From: Bacteroidota bacterium
GTDB taxonomy: Bacteria > Bacteroidota > Bacteroidia > Bacteroidales > JAAUTT01
Assembly (NCBI GenBank): GCA_021779665.1
Contig: JAJYAG010000037.1
Span: forward strand, 1 to 42,013
Reading direction: 5' to 3'
DNA: 42,013 bases
Notes under the pieces: model-generated
What the model saw: only the letters and a program-made list of their open reading frames with translations
What the model was told of the DNA's origin: nothing
Databases searched by the model: none
In this document: positions 17,086 through 25,402 of the stretch, piece by piece
Position numbering within the stretch: position 1 is the first letter of the stretch
Layout of the letters: each line of letters opens with the position of its first letter
Position numbers and translations under genes: made by a program

Positions 17086-18018
17086 ATGAGACTCAAAAGC
17101 ATTCCCTTACTTATCGTCTTTCTCACTGGTTTGACATGGACCGCTTCGGGCCAGGACTTTGTTCTTCCGCTTTACAGTGGTGAAATCCCGAATTCCAAAA
17201 AAACAGGGACACCTGAAAAAATCGAGAAGAAAGATATCATTGTTGTATCGAATGTTCAGGAGCCCAACATTTCTGTTTATCTTCCATCGAAACGTTTTGC
17301 AACCGGACAGGCAGTTGTGATATGTCCCGGCGGCGGATACTGGGTTGAAGCCTACGATCTTGAAGGAACGGATATTGCCCGGTACCTGAATTCGATTGGT
17401 GTCGCAGGAATTGTGCTGAAATACCGTCTTCCAACCTCGGACAACACCGTTGAACCCCACAAAGCACCGTTGATGGATGCTCAAAGGGCGATCAGGCTTG
17501 TACGTTCCAATGCTGCCGGTTGGAACATCGACACTACAAAAATTGGTGTGATGGGCTTTTCAGCTGGCGGACACCTCGCTTCTACGCTGGGGACTCATTT
17601 TGATTACGGGAATAAATCTTCGGCCCATCCGGTGGAACGTTTCAGCTGTCGCCCCGATTTTATGATCCTCATGTACCCGGTAGTTTCGTTTACCACTCCA
17701 ACCATGCACACGGGCTCCAAAGATGCTTTAATCGGGAAAAATGCCGATCCCAAACTTGCCGAATATTATTCGAACGAGCTTCAGGTGAGAAACGACACGC
17801 CTCCTGCTTTCTTTGTACATGCTGATGATGACAAAGGTGTTCCTGTGGAAAACACCCTGTTGATGTATGCTGCTATGCGGAAGAAAAACATTTCTGCCGA
17901 GCTGCATATTCTCTCCGAAGGCGGCCATGGTTTCGGATTGGGAGTTGGTAACAACCACATAGCCTCGTGGTCGGAAAACCTGCGGTTATGGTTAAACTGG
18001 CTGAATAAAAAGAAATGA
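17086..18018 (+). CDS. Secreted BD-FAE-like carbohydrate esterase (alpha/beta hydrolase)
   Basis: A 310-residue protein with signal peptide (cleavage near ASGQ, residues 20-23). The oxyanion segment is VVICPGGGYW (77-86) and the nucleophile elbow GFSAGGH with Ser159. The acid lies in the HADDDKGVP loop and the catalytic His in SEGGHGFGLG near the C-terminus. This is the pattern of the BD-FAE/acetylxylan esterase-like hydrolases that remove acetyl or feruloyl groups from plant polysaccharides. Placed between GH30 and a glycosidase-like gene, it would deacylate the substrate ahead of them. Whether it is an acetyl or feruloyl esterase cannot be read. Confidence 0.88.
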   Translation: MRLKSIPLLIVFLTGLTWTASGQDFVLPLYSGEIPNSKKTGTPEKIEKKDIIVVSNVQEPNISVYLPSKRFATGQAVVICPGGGYWVEAYDLEGTDIARYLNSIGVAGIVLKYRLPTSDNTVEPHKAPLMDAQRAIRLVRSNAAGWNIDTTKIGVMGFSAGGHLASTLGTHFDYGNKSSAHPVERFSCRPDFMILMYPVVSFTTPTMHTGSKDALIGKNADPKLAEYYSNELQVRNDTPPAFFVHADDDKGVPVENTLLMYAAMRKKNISAELHILSEGGHGFGLGVGNNHIASWSENLRLWLNWLNKKK

Positions 18019-18056
18019 GAAAATATGACCTTCAGTAACTACTTAACTAAACTTCA

Positions 18057-19715
18057 ATGAAAACAAAAATTACGCTACTTATTCTGCTGTTTTTTTCCGG
18101 GATTAAAATTTCAGCGCAAACGGTATTTTCTCCTGATGCAGGATTATATGCCACGCTGTTGAACGACTTAAAAAAGGACCTCTACCTGAGCAACCGGGTT
18201 CAGAAAGTGACACTTGATGGCAAAGAACGGCTCATGTTTGTAACCTGGGTACGCGATCACATCCATACCACTAAGGCTTACAAATACTGGGAAAAGGATG
18301 TTGCCAGCTACATTGCTTTTTTTATGGAACACCAGACCGAAAAAGGAATGTATTACGATTACTGGGAATCGTACAAGGACAAAAATGTTGGCCAGCTGTT
18401 CTTTACCAACTGTTTCGACCGCCAGTTCTATTTTGTGGATGTAAATCAGCAGAACTTTTTCTTCCGCATGCCCATGGAAGCGGATCTTGAATACCTGCTT
18501 GTTGAAGGCGTTTACACCAACTGGCAAGCCACCGGCGACCTGGAATATGTTAAAAAGTGGATGCCCACCCTTATCAAAGGGATGAAGTACCTGATGAACG
18601 ATCCGCTGCGCTGGTCGGGCAAATACATGATGGTGAAACGTCCGTACACCATCGATACCTGGGACTTTACCTCGCAACACGACAGCCTCAAAAGTGTTGA
18701 CAGGCTCCTGGGCCATATCGACAATACCGAAAAAACGCCTAAAGGCATTATGCACGGCGATAACAGCGGAATGTTCATGGCAGGCAAAATGCTGTCGAAA
18801 ATGTATACTGCAATGGGAGAGAATGATGCAGCAAAGGAATGGGACATGCAGGCTGAACTTTTCCGCCATCGCCTGAACACCACGTGCTGGAACGGCAGGA
18901 ATTATGCACATTTTATCCCTGAGCAGCCTGTTCCGTTGCACATCAAAACCGATCCGATCAATTCGGTTGGTTTATCCAACACCTATTCCATCAACCGCGG
19001 TGCTCCTACTCGCGAAATGGCTGCTTCCATCATCAAAACCTATATGGAGATTGGCGAAAAAACAAAAAGCGAAGCACTTGCTCCGTGGTTTGGCATTTAT
19101 CCGTTTATCCACCCGCATTTTGGAAATTATAAAGTTGGCGAATACATGAACGGCGCCGTACTTCCGCTGGTTGGCGGCGAGCTTGCCAAAGCTGCCCTGC
19201 AGAATGGCTTCGAACGCTACGGCATTGAGCAGTTCAAAATTCTGGATGAGATTATGAAGAAGAACGACCGCAAAGTTCCCGGCTGTGTAAATGCCGATGG
19301 CACTGCCCAGAAGGAAGCTATTCCCGACGAATGGGGACAGGCAGCATTTGTAAGTGCTTTGGTGGAAGGACTGGCTGGCGTGGTCGACAAAAGCATTCTT
19401 TTTAAAGAAGTGGAGATTTCGCCCAGATGGTATTTTGCGGGAGTGAATAAAACTTCGGTTACCATTGGCTATGGCAACGATGGAAATCAGGTAAGCTACA
19501 GCTATTCATTTTCAAACAACCGGGCCGAAATTAAGACCAGCGGCAAGTTTGAGCGGTTCACCATGCGGGTACCTTTTCCAGAAAAAGCTAAATCGGCCTC
19601 AGCTACTATCAATGGCAAAAGTGCAAAGGTTTCGGTCGACCAGGTGAATCAGTCGAAATATGCAGTTTTCAGCGGAAGCGGAAGTTCCAATTTAATTGTC
19701 GTAAATTTTAATTAA
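18057..19715 (+). CDS. Six-hairpin glycosidase-superfamily protein, secreted, family uncertain
   Basis: A 552-residue protein with signal peptide (cleavage near SAQ, residues 19-21). The body is helical with repeated W/Y-rich hairpins, followed by a C-terminal beta-sandwich (ISPRWYFAGVNKTSVTIGYG onwards), the arrangement of (alpha/alpha)6-barrel glycosidases of the GH37/63/78/MGH1-like clan. Acidic candidates for catalysis are Asp67 in VTWVRDHIH, Asp200/Asp203 in YTIDTWDFTSQHD, and Glu425 in IPDEWGQAAF. I do not recognise a numbered GH family. It lies 38 nt after the esterase gene, within the rhamnose/pectin enzyme block, so action on a plant side chain is the natural guess. Confidence 0.65.
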   Translation: MKTKITLLILLFFSGIKISAQTVFSPDAGLYATLLNDLKKDLYLSNRVQKVTLDGKERLMFVTWVRDHIHTTKAYKYWEKDVASYIAFFMEHQTEKGMYYDYWESYKDKNVGQLFFTNCFDRQFYFVDVNQQNFFFRMPMEADLEYLLVEGVYTNWQATGDLEYVKKWMPTLIKGMKYLMNDPLRWSGKYMMVKRPYTIDTWDFTSQHDSLKSVDRLLGHIDNTEKTPKGIMHGDNSGMFMAGKMLSKMYTAMGENDAAKEWDMQAELFRHRLNTTCWNGRNYAHFIPEQPVPLHIKTDPINSVGLSNTYSINRGAPTREMAASIIKTYMEIGEKTKSEALAPWFGIYPFIHPHFGNYKVGEYMNGAVLPLVGGELAKAALQNGFERYGIEQFKILDEIMKKNDRKVPGCVNADGTAQKEAIPDEWGQAAFVSALVEGLAGVVDKSILFKEVEISPRWYFAGVNKTSVTIGYGNDGNQVSYSYSFSNNRAEIKTSGKFERFTMRVPFPEKAKSASATINGKSAKVSVDQVNQSKYAVFSGSGSSNLIVVNFN

Positions 19716-19802
19716 GCTGAAGCATGGCTTCTCTATGGTTCACAGAGGAACACAGAGATAATACGAACTCTTTATCAATTTAAACCATCAAAAAATAATG
19801 TC

Positions 19803-21236
19803 ATGAAAATCAGAATTCTTTTTTTCCTTCTGTTTTTGGCATCCTCCCTTAATGCCCAGGTTACCACCTGGCAAGGGCCTGAGGGATTTGCTTCCGATAA
19901 GTACTACACCGTTAAAGTAAACGGAGTTAAAGTTCCTGTGTACGACACTCCTATTGCCTCGTATGCAGTTTTCGACTTTACAGGTAAAGTTACAGTAGAA
20001 GTGAATACCATGTACGATGTTCGCTGGGTGGATATTCGTCCGCTGAAATCGGCTTTAAAGCCCGAATATACAGGCGACAATTCCTTTAAATTCAGCATGA
20101 GCAAGCCTGAAAATATAAGCCTGGAGCTGAACGGACGCATTCGCCAGCAGCCACTGTTTATTTTTGCCGGGAATCCCGAAAAAGAAAAACCTTCGAAAAC
20201 CGATCCCAATGTAGTTTGGTTCGAAGGTGGTAAACTTTATAAGGATGTAAAACTGGAACTGAAAGATAACCAAACAGTTTACCTCGAAGGCGGTGCTGTT
20301 GTTCAGGGATATATTTTTGCAGAAGGGAAGAAAAATATTAAGATCCTTGGCCGGGGGATTCTCGACGGTTCTTTTAACAAAACTGCCGAAGGAAATAAAA
20401 ACCGGTTTATCCATCTGGAAAATTGTGAAAATATTAAAATCAACGATATCGTGCTGCACAACGGCACCACCTGGCAGGTAGCTCTTTTCCACTGCAACCA
20501 GGCCGAAATAAATGGAATCCGCATCGTAAGCGAAAGCGGCAGTGACGACGGAATGGACATTTTTCGCTGCACCAATATTGCAATTGATGGGGTTTTCGCC
20601 CACACCAAGGACGATTGCATAGCCATAAAATCAGGCGGTAATTATCCTGCCGGGCATCCAACGGATAACATCCTGGTAAAAAATTGTGTGTTCTGGAATT
20701 CCATCTGGGGAAATGCCATCGAAATTGGTTTTGAGCTCTATTCCAACGAAGTAAAGAACATCCGCTTCGAAAACATCGATGTTATCCATGTGGAAGACGG
20801 CGCCACCATGAGCATCCATAATGCCGGACAGGCCCATGTTCATAATCTGGTTTTCGACAACATCAGGGTGGAAGACTCTCGCCAGAAGCTGTTCGATGTC
20901 GCCATTTTCTTCTCTCAATGGGGTCCCGATGGAATCCGCGATCCTGAGTTCATAAAAAATAATTACCTTCATGGTGCCTGGGATGGCGTACAAAAACCTC
21001 CTGCCGGGAAAGAAGCTTATCACAGCCAGTTCCGAGGGAAAATAAGCAATGTAACCTTTAAAAACATTCAGGTGGTTGGTGGACTGCTGCCTTTCTCAGT
21101 TTTCCATGGCTTCGACAAGGAAAAAAATGTTTCGGACATTACCGTTGAAAATCTAACCTACATGGGTAAAAAACTAAGTACGTTAGAAGAAGCCAAAATA
21201 CGGCAGCAGAACGCCGAAAAACTTATAATCAAATAA
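19803..21236 (+). CDS. GH28-like right-handed beta-helix protein with altered active-site motifs
   Basis: A 477-residue protein with signal peptide (cleavage near LNAQ). An N-terminal beta-sandwich (to about 125) is followed by parallel beta-helix rungs. The layout follows GH28 polygalacturonases. SDDGMDIF (247-254) stands where NTDG is expected and keeps its Asp, and the Asp pair is kept in KDDCIAIKSG (Asp270/Asp271). The GHG motif reads WGNAIEIG (302-309) with Asn in place of His, and no RIK is visible further on. It may therefore have altered specificity or mechanism, as in divergent GH28-like subfamilies. Only 2 nt separate it from the next gene. Confidence 0.8.
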   Translation: MKIRILFFLLFLASSLNAQVTTWQGPEGFASDKYYTVKVNGVKVPVYDTPIASYAVFDFTGKVTVEVNTMYDVRWVDIRPLKSALKPEYTGDNSFKFSMSKPENISLELNGRIRQQPLFIFAGNPEKEKPSKTDPNVVWFEGGKLYKDVKLELKDNQTVYLEGGAVVQGYIFAEGKKNIKILGRGILDGSFNKTAEGNKNRFIHLENCENIKINDIVLHNGTTWQVALFHCNQAEINGIRIVSESGSDDGMDIFRCTNIAIDGVFAHTKDDCIAIKSGGNYPAGHPTDNILVKNCVFWNSIWGNAIEIGFELYSNEVKNIRFENIDVIHVEDGATMSIHNAGQAHVHNLVFDNIRVEDSRQKLFDVAIFFSQWGPDGIRDPEFIKNNYLHGAWDGVQKPPAGKEAYHSQFRGKISNVTFKNIQVVGGLLPFSVFHGFDKEKNVSDITVENLTYMGKKLSTLEEAKIRQQNAEKLIIK

Positions 21237-21238
21237 GT

Positions 21239-22663
21239 ATGAAGAAAGGACTAACATTATTGATTTCGTTGTTTGCTGTTGCAGGAGTTGCCCAAACCAA
21301 ACTTCAATACGAAGAACCTGTTAAACAGCGGCTTTTTGTTCTCACCGATATAACCAACGAACCCGATGATCAGGAATCGCTGGTTCGTTTGCTGGTATAT
21401 TCAAACGAGTATGATCTCGAAGGTTTGGTTGCCACCACTTCTACGCATCTCAGGGGACAAGTGCGAAGAGATAAAATAGAAGGTCTGGTGCGCGATTATG
21501 GAAAGGTCAAACCGAACCTCGACAAACATGCCCCGGGTTATCCAACCATGGAGTATATGCTAAGCATCACAACGGAACATTTACCATTTTACAGCATGGA
21601 TGGCGTGGGCGAAGGCAAAGATTCACCCGGCTCGGAACTGTTAATTAAAGCCGTTGACAAAACCGATGATCGTCCGCTGTGGGTTACCTGCTGGGGCGGC
21701 ACCAACTGCCTAGCGCAGGCTTTGTGGAAAGTCAAAAGCACCCGCAACGAAGAGGCCGTGAAAAAATTTGTATCGAAAATAAAGGTGTACTCCATTTCCG
21801 ATCAGGACTTTGCAGGACAATGGATCCGCAACACTTTTCCTGATATATTTTACATTGTAGATCCTTCGGCCGGTGACTCCTGGTTAGAATACTACAAAGC
21901 GACCTGGACAGGCATCTCTGGCGACCGGCATTACAAAAACGGGCCGCAATACCAGATGGAGCTGGTTGACAACCCCTGGCTGGGAGCCAACATCCGTGAA
22001 AATCATGGTCCGCTCGCAGCCAATTACATTAAGTTCGATTATATTATGGAAGGCGATACCCCTTCATTCCTGGGATTAATCAACAATGGCCTTGGCTGGT
22101 ACATCTCACCTGCTCATGGAGGTTGGGGCGGCAGGTACGATTTTTATCGCTCCTATGCCGAGAAAGGGAAAATATGGACAAGTTCGGTAAATACACAGGA
22201 TGAAATAATTCTGCCCGATGGCCGAAAGGAAGCTTCCAATCAGGCCACCATCTGGCGCTGGAGAGAGGCTTACCAGCATGATTTTGCTGCCAGGATGGAT
22301 TGGAATATAGCGACTTCCTTTATGGAAGCAAACCACAATCCTGTTCTGGTGCTGAATGGAAACTCAGGAAAAAGTGTTGCCAAAGCCTCGGTTAAAGCAG
22401 GTGAAAAGGTAGTTCTCTCGGCAAAAGGCAGTTCCGATCCTGATGGCGACAAGCTTACATACCACTGGTTTATTTACCGCGAAGCAGGAGGGTTTAACGG
22501 ATCGCTGGAACTCAGCAACAGCAATTCAGAAGACGTTTCTTTCCAGATGCCCGAATTGAAAAGCGGTCAGGAACTGCATATCATTCTGGAAGTGAAGGAT
22601 ACAGGAAATCCGGCCCTGTTTAGCTACCGCAGGACAATCATCAGTAATCCGCCAAAGCAATAA
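21239..22663 (+). CDS. DUF1593 / Sde182-like nucleoside-hydrolase-fold protein, secreted
   Basis: A 474-residue protein with signal peptide (cleavage near GVAQ). The domain opens with LFVLTDITNEPDDQESLVRL (residues 32-51), the aspartate-rich N-terminus of the nucleoside hydrolase fold as it appears in DUF1593 (Sde182-like) proteins, and WVTCWGGTNCLAQAL follows. The C-terminal ~100 residues form an Ig-like beta domain (GSSDPDGDKLTYHWF), which in the Sde182 family is described as cellulose-binding. Catalytic activity is not established for the family. The start lies 2 nt after the GH28-like stop, so the pair is co-transcribed and probably works on the same substrate. Confidence 0.88.
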   Translation: MKKGLTLLISLFAVAGVAQTKLQYEEPVKQRLFVLTDITNEPDDQESLVRLLVYSNEYDLEGLVATTSTHLRGQVRRDKIEGLVRDYGKVKPNLDKHAPGYPTMEYMLSITTEHLPFYSMDGVGEGKDSPGSELLIKAVDKTDDRPLWVTCWGGTNCLAQALWKVKSTRNEEAVKKFVSKIKVYSISDQDFAGQWIRNTFPDIFYIVDPSAGDSWLEYYKATWTGISGDRHYKNGPQYQMELVDNPWLGANIRENHGPLAANYIKFDYIMEGDTPSFLGLINNGLGWYISPAHGGWGGRYDFYRSYAEKGKIWTSSVNTQDEIILPDGRKEASNQATIWRWREAYQHDFAARMDWNIATSFMEANHNPVLVLNGNSGKSVAKASVKAGEKVVLSAKGSSDPDGDKLTYHWFIYREAGGFNGSLELSNSNSEDVSFQMPELKSGQELHIILEVKDTGNPALFSYRRTIISNPPKQ

Positions 22664-22789
22664 TTTTCACATAAATATTTACAATGAACGATCTGGTAAA
22701 TCGACCAGTTTGTTGGTACAGGTAATCCAAACGCACCGGCAGCAAAAAAAGTAAAACTTGTAAATTCGTTTAACAGAAAAAATAAGTAC

Positions 22790-24976
22790 ATGAAGTTAAA
22801 AATAACGCTTACCCTAAGTTTTGGATTGGCATATCTGATTGGCAATTCGCAGGATACAAAAAACTGGTTCGTCTTTAACCCTTCTTCCGATATTAAAACT
22901 TCTGAAATACAGATGTCAGGATGGATTGAAAAACCAGCCGGCAAACATGGCTTTGTACAGATGAAAGGGGATCGCCTCGTTTTCGAAGACGGCAAGCCTG
23001 TGAAATTCTGGGGAACCAACATAGCCAGCAACCTTCCCTTTATGGAAGCTGGTGAAGTTAAAAAATGGATCCCGTTTCTCACAGGATACGGATTTAACGC
23101 GGTACGTTTTCATAAATTCACGTGGCACGCCACCAATGGTATCCATTCAACGGTGCTGACGGATGAGAAATGGAAGAACTTCGATTATTTCACTAACGAA
23201 CTTAGGAACAACGGCATTTACTACGGATGGTCGCACATTTACGGCCACAAAGTGTTGCCGGGCGACAGCAGTCGTGTGGTGGCTTACCGCGAAGTTGCAG
23301 GTACCAGATTCCCTTGGGCACACCTCAGCGGAACAACATCGGCACTTGTTAACTTTGCTGACGATCTGCAGGATCTGAATATTGAGCTCACCGTAAACAT
23401 GCTTAACCACGTTAATCCAAACTCAGGATTACGTTATGCCGATGATCCAGCCCTCAGCTTTATAGAATTCCAGAACGAAGATGATATTTTCTGGGCAGCT
23501 ATCGAAGAAAGCCTGAAACAGGCACCTACCTACAAAAAGATGTTATGCCAAAAATTCAGCAACTGGTTAAAAAATAAGTACGGTACCACCGAAAACCTGA
23601 AGAAAGCATGGAATAACGAAGGACTTCAGGAAGATGAAAGCATAGAAAAGGGAAACATTTATCCGAAACCCAATCATGGCTTATTCAGCTGGGAATACGA
23701 CCAGGCCATTAAGGAAAACAGGCCGGTAAAACAGCATTTTCTCGATAAGATGAATTTTCTGTACGAAGAGCAGCTGAAGTTTTATAAGAAATTTGAGAAA
23801 GCCATCCGTGCCACCGGTTACAAGGGGACATTGGTAGGAAGCTGCTGGCAGGCAGGAACCGGATTGTCGCATATCCTGAACCTGTATACCGATTATGAAG
23901 TTGGCATCATCGACCGTCACAATTATTTTGGCGGAGGCAAAGGGCATAGCCTCGCACCCGGTAAATTCAACAATGCGGCCATGGTTTCGAAAATCGGCTC
24001 AGGATTGTACGGCACGGGTTTGCAACAAGTGAGCGACCGCCCATTTGCTCTTTCCGAATGGATGAGCCTTATCCCAACCGAATGGACAGCCGAAAGCGCA
24101 CCCATTATTGCTGCTTATGGCTTAGGATTGCAGGGATGGGATGCATCGTATGTGTTTGCGACCGATATGCCAAACTATTCATCCGTAATCCAGCATCCTC
24201 GTGGAGGTATTTACAATGCCACCTCTCCAGCGCAGCTGGCGCTTTATCCTGCTTTGGCACGAATGATTTACCGCAACGACGTTATAGAAGGAAAGGTGGC
24301 AGTAAACCGCAATGTCGACCTGAAAGCAATGCAATCGGGCGAAACCTCCTTTAAAGATGTTGTAAAGCAGGATTTCGACCGCAAGTCGATTGAAGGTTCT
24401 TTTCCATTGCAGCTGATGGCTGCCGGCAAAGTGGTACTGACATTCACCTCCAATTCGAGCCTTGATTTGGCTGGCAATATCGATCAGCTCTGGAAAGACA
24501 GCACTGTAGTTTCCAATACCGGCCAGTTAACCTGGAGCGAAAAAGGCAAAGGCTATTTTACAATCAACACTCCCGGCACCAAAGGTTTAGTTGGTTTTGC
24601 CAAAGATAAAAAGTTCGACCTCGGGGAAATTAGTCTGGCGACTGACAATGAGTTTGCGGTAATCCTGATTACAAGTCCTGAGCCAGGCAAAACCATTGCT
24701 CAATCACGCAGCATGCTGATAACCACCATAGCCCGCGCACGGAACACCGACATGAAATACAATGAAGACCACACCGAACTGCTCGAAAACGGAAAAGCAC
24801 CCGTGTTGCTTGAACCTGTTAAGCTGAGCCTTTCAATTGAAGGAAAAACAACCCTGAAATGTGCACTACTCGACCACAATGGTAACAAAACTCCAAACCA
24901 GGTAAAATCTGAAAATGGCGTTTTAACCCTCGATGGCGCAGCAACAAAAACCATGTATTATCTAGTTGAATTTTAA
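22790..24976 (+). CDS. Clan GH-A-type glycoside hydrolase, secreted
   Basis: A 728-residue protein with signal peptide (cleavage near GNSQ, residues 18-21). After a short beta segment comes DGKPVKFWGTNIASNLPF, the entry to a TIM barrel of the GH5/GH2-like clan. The probable acid/base is Glu230 in SFIEFQNEDDIFW and the probable nucleophile Glu423 in RPFALSEWMSLIP. The last ~230 residues are beta-rich accessory domains. I cannot assign a numbered family; Bacteroidetes homologues are usually named cellulase-family or beta-galactosidase-like. It closes the seven-gene enzyme block, 126 nt after the DUF1593 gene. Confidence 0.78.
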   Translation: MKLKITLTLSFGLAYLIGNSQDTKNWFVFNPSSDIKTSEIQMSGWIEKPAGKHGFVQMKGDRLVFEDGKPVKFWGTNIASNLPFMEAGEVKKWIPFLTGYGFNAVRFHKFTWHATNGIHSTVLTDEKWKNFDYFTNELRNNGIYYGWSHIYGHKVLPGDSSRVVAYREVAGTRFPWAHLSGTTSALVNFADDLQDLNIELTVNMLNHVNPNSGLRYADDPALSFIEFQNEDDIFWAAIEESLKQAPTYKKMLCQKFSNWLKNKYGTTENLKKAWNNEGLQEDESIEKGNIYPKPNHGLFSWEYDQAIKENRPVKQHFLDKMNFLYEEQLKFYKKFEKAIRATGYKGTLVGSCWQAGTGLSHILNLYTDYEVGIIDRHNYFGGGKGHSLAPGKFNNAAMVSKIGSGLYGTGLQQVSDRPFALSEWMSLIPTEWTAESAPIIAAYGLGLQGWDASYVFATDMPNYSSVIQHPRGGIYNATSPAQLALYPALARMIYRNDVIEGKVAVNRNVDLKAMQSGETSFKDVVKQDFDRKSIEGSFPLQLMAAGKVVLTFTSNSSLDLAGNIDQLWKDSTVVSNTGQLTWSEKGKGYFTINTPGTKGLVGFAKDKKFDLGEISLATDNEFAVILITSPEPGKTIAQSRSMLITTIARARNTDMKYNEDHTELLENGKAPVLLEPVKLSLSIEGKTTLKCALLDHNGNKTPNQVKSENGVLTLDGAATKTMYYLVEF

Positions 24977-25402
24977 ATAGATGAAGGGTAATCGTATTTA
25001 AAAGATGTAATAAAAACAATGAAAGCTGATCTATTATATTGAATGCCAGTTTAGGAATGCTTCAATTTGACTAATCCTTTTTCTGGAGGCCGGCGAAGCC
25101 GTGAACCAAAATTCCGCTTCGACGGCTGTCCGTTCAAGGGGAGCCGAGGCACGAGGCGGACCGCGTTTCAGCCGTCAAAGACTTTTTTGTTTACTTTTTT
25201 GGTCACAAAAAAGTAATAAACGGGTGTTAAAAGTAATCCGTTTGCACTGGATAAATCTATGCTCAGTGTGCACTTATGAAAATTATTAACTAAATTCGTT
25301 GATACCAATTTACCACTGGCAATTGTCCTAAAAATCAATAGAATTAGCCAGTATGGTTACTCCGGCGAATTTCAACACAAACTACTAATTTATACTTAAC
25401 CC
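24977..25402. other. Intergenic region with degenerate repeat and hairpin
   Basis: The 426-bp gap contains a GC-richer patch (about 25086-25175) with GGCGAAGCCG- and GACGGCTG-like palindromic pieces, then the hairpin at 25191-25216. Its composition differs from both flanking genes and resembles the dispersed intergenic repeats common in Bacteroidetes genomes. No real gene is seen in it; a 62-codon open frame at 25101 is repeat sequence. Confidence 0.5.
25191..25216. repeat. Perfect 11-bp inverted repeat, possible terminator
   Basis: TTACTTTTTTG and CAAAAAAGTAA form a perfect stem with loop GTCA. The stem is A/T-rich, and a T-rich flank lies upstream, so termination in either direction is possible. 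It is embedded in the intergenic repeat patch. Confidence 0.7.

Noticed and set aside
18168-18941. 257-codon minus-strand open frame inside the six-hairpin gene
   Set aside because: A shadow of the plus-strand coding sequence with no recognisable domain or start context.
25101-25289. 62-codon Arg/Ser-rich open frame
   Set aside because: It is translated from an intergenic repeat patch and hairpin, with no gene-like features.
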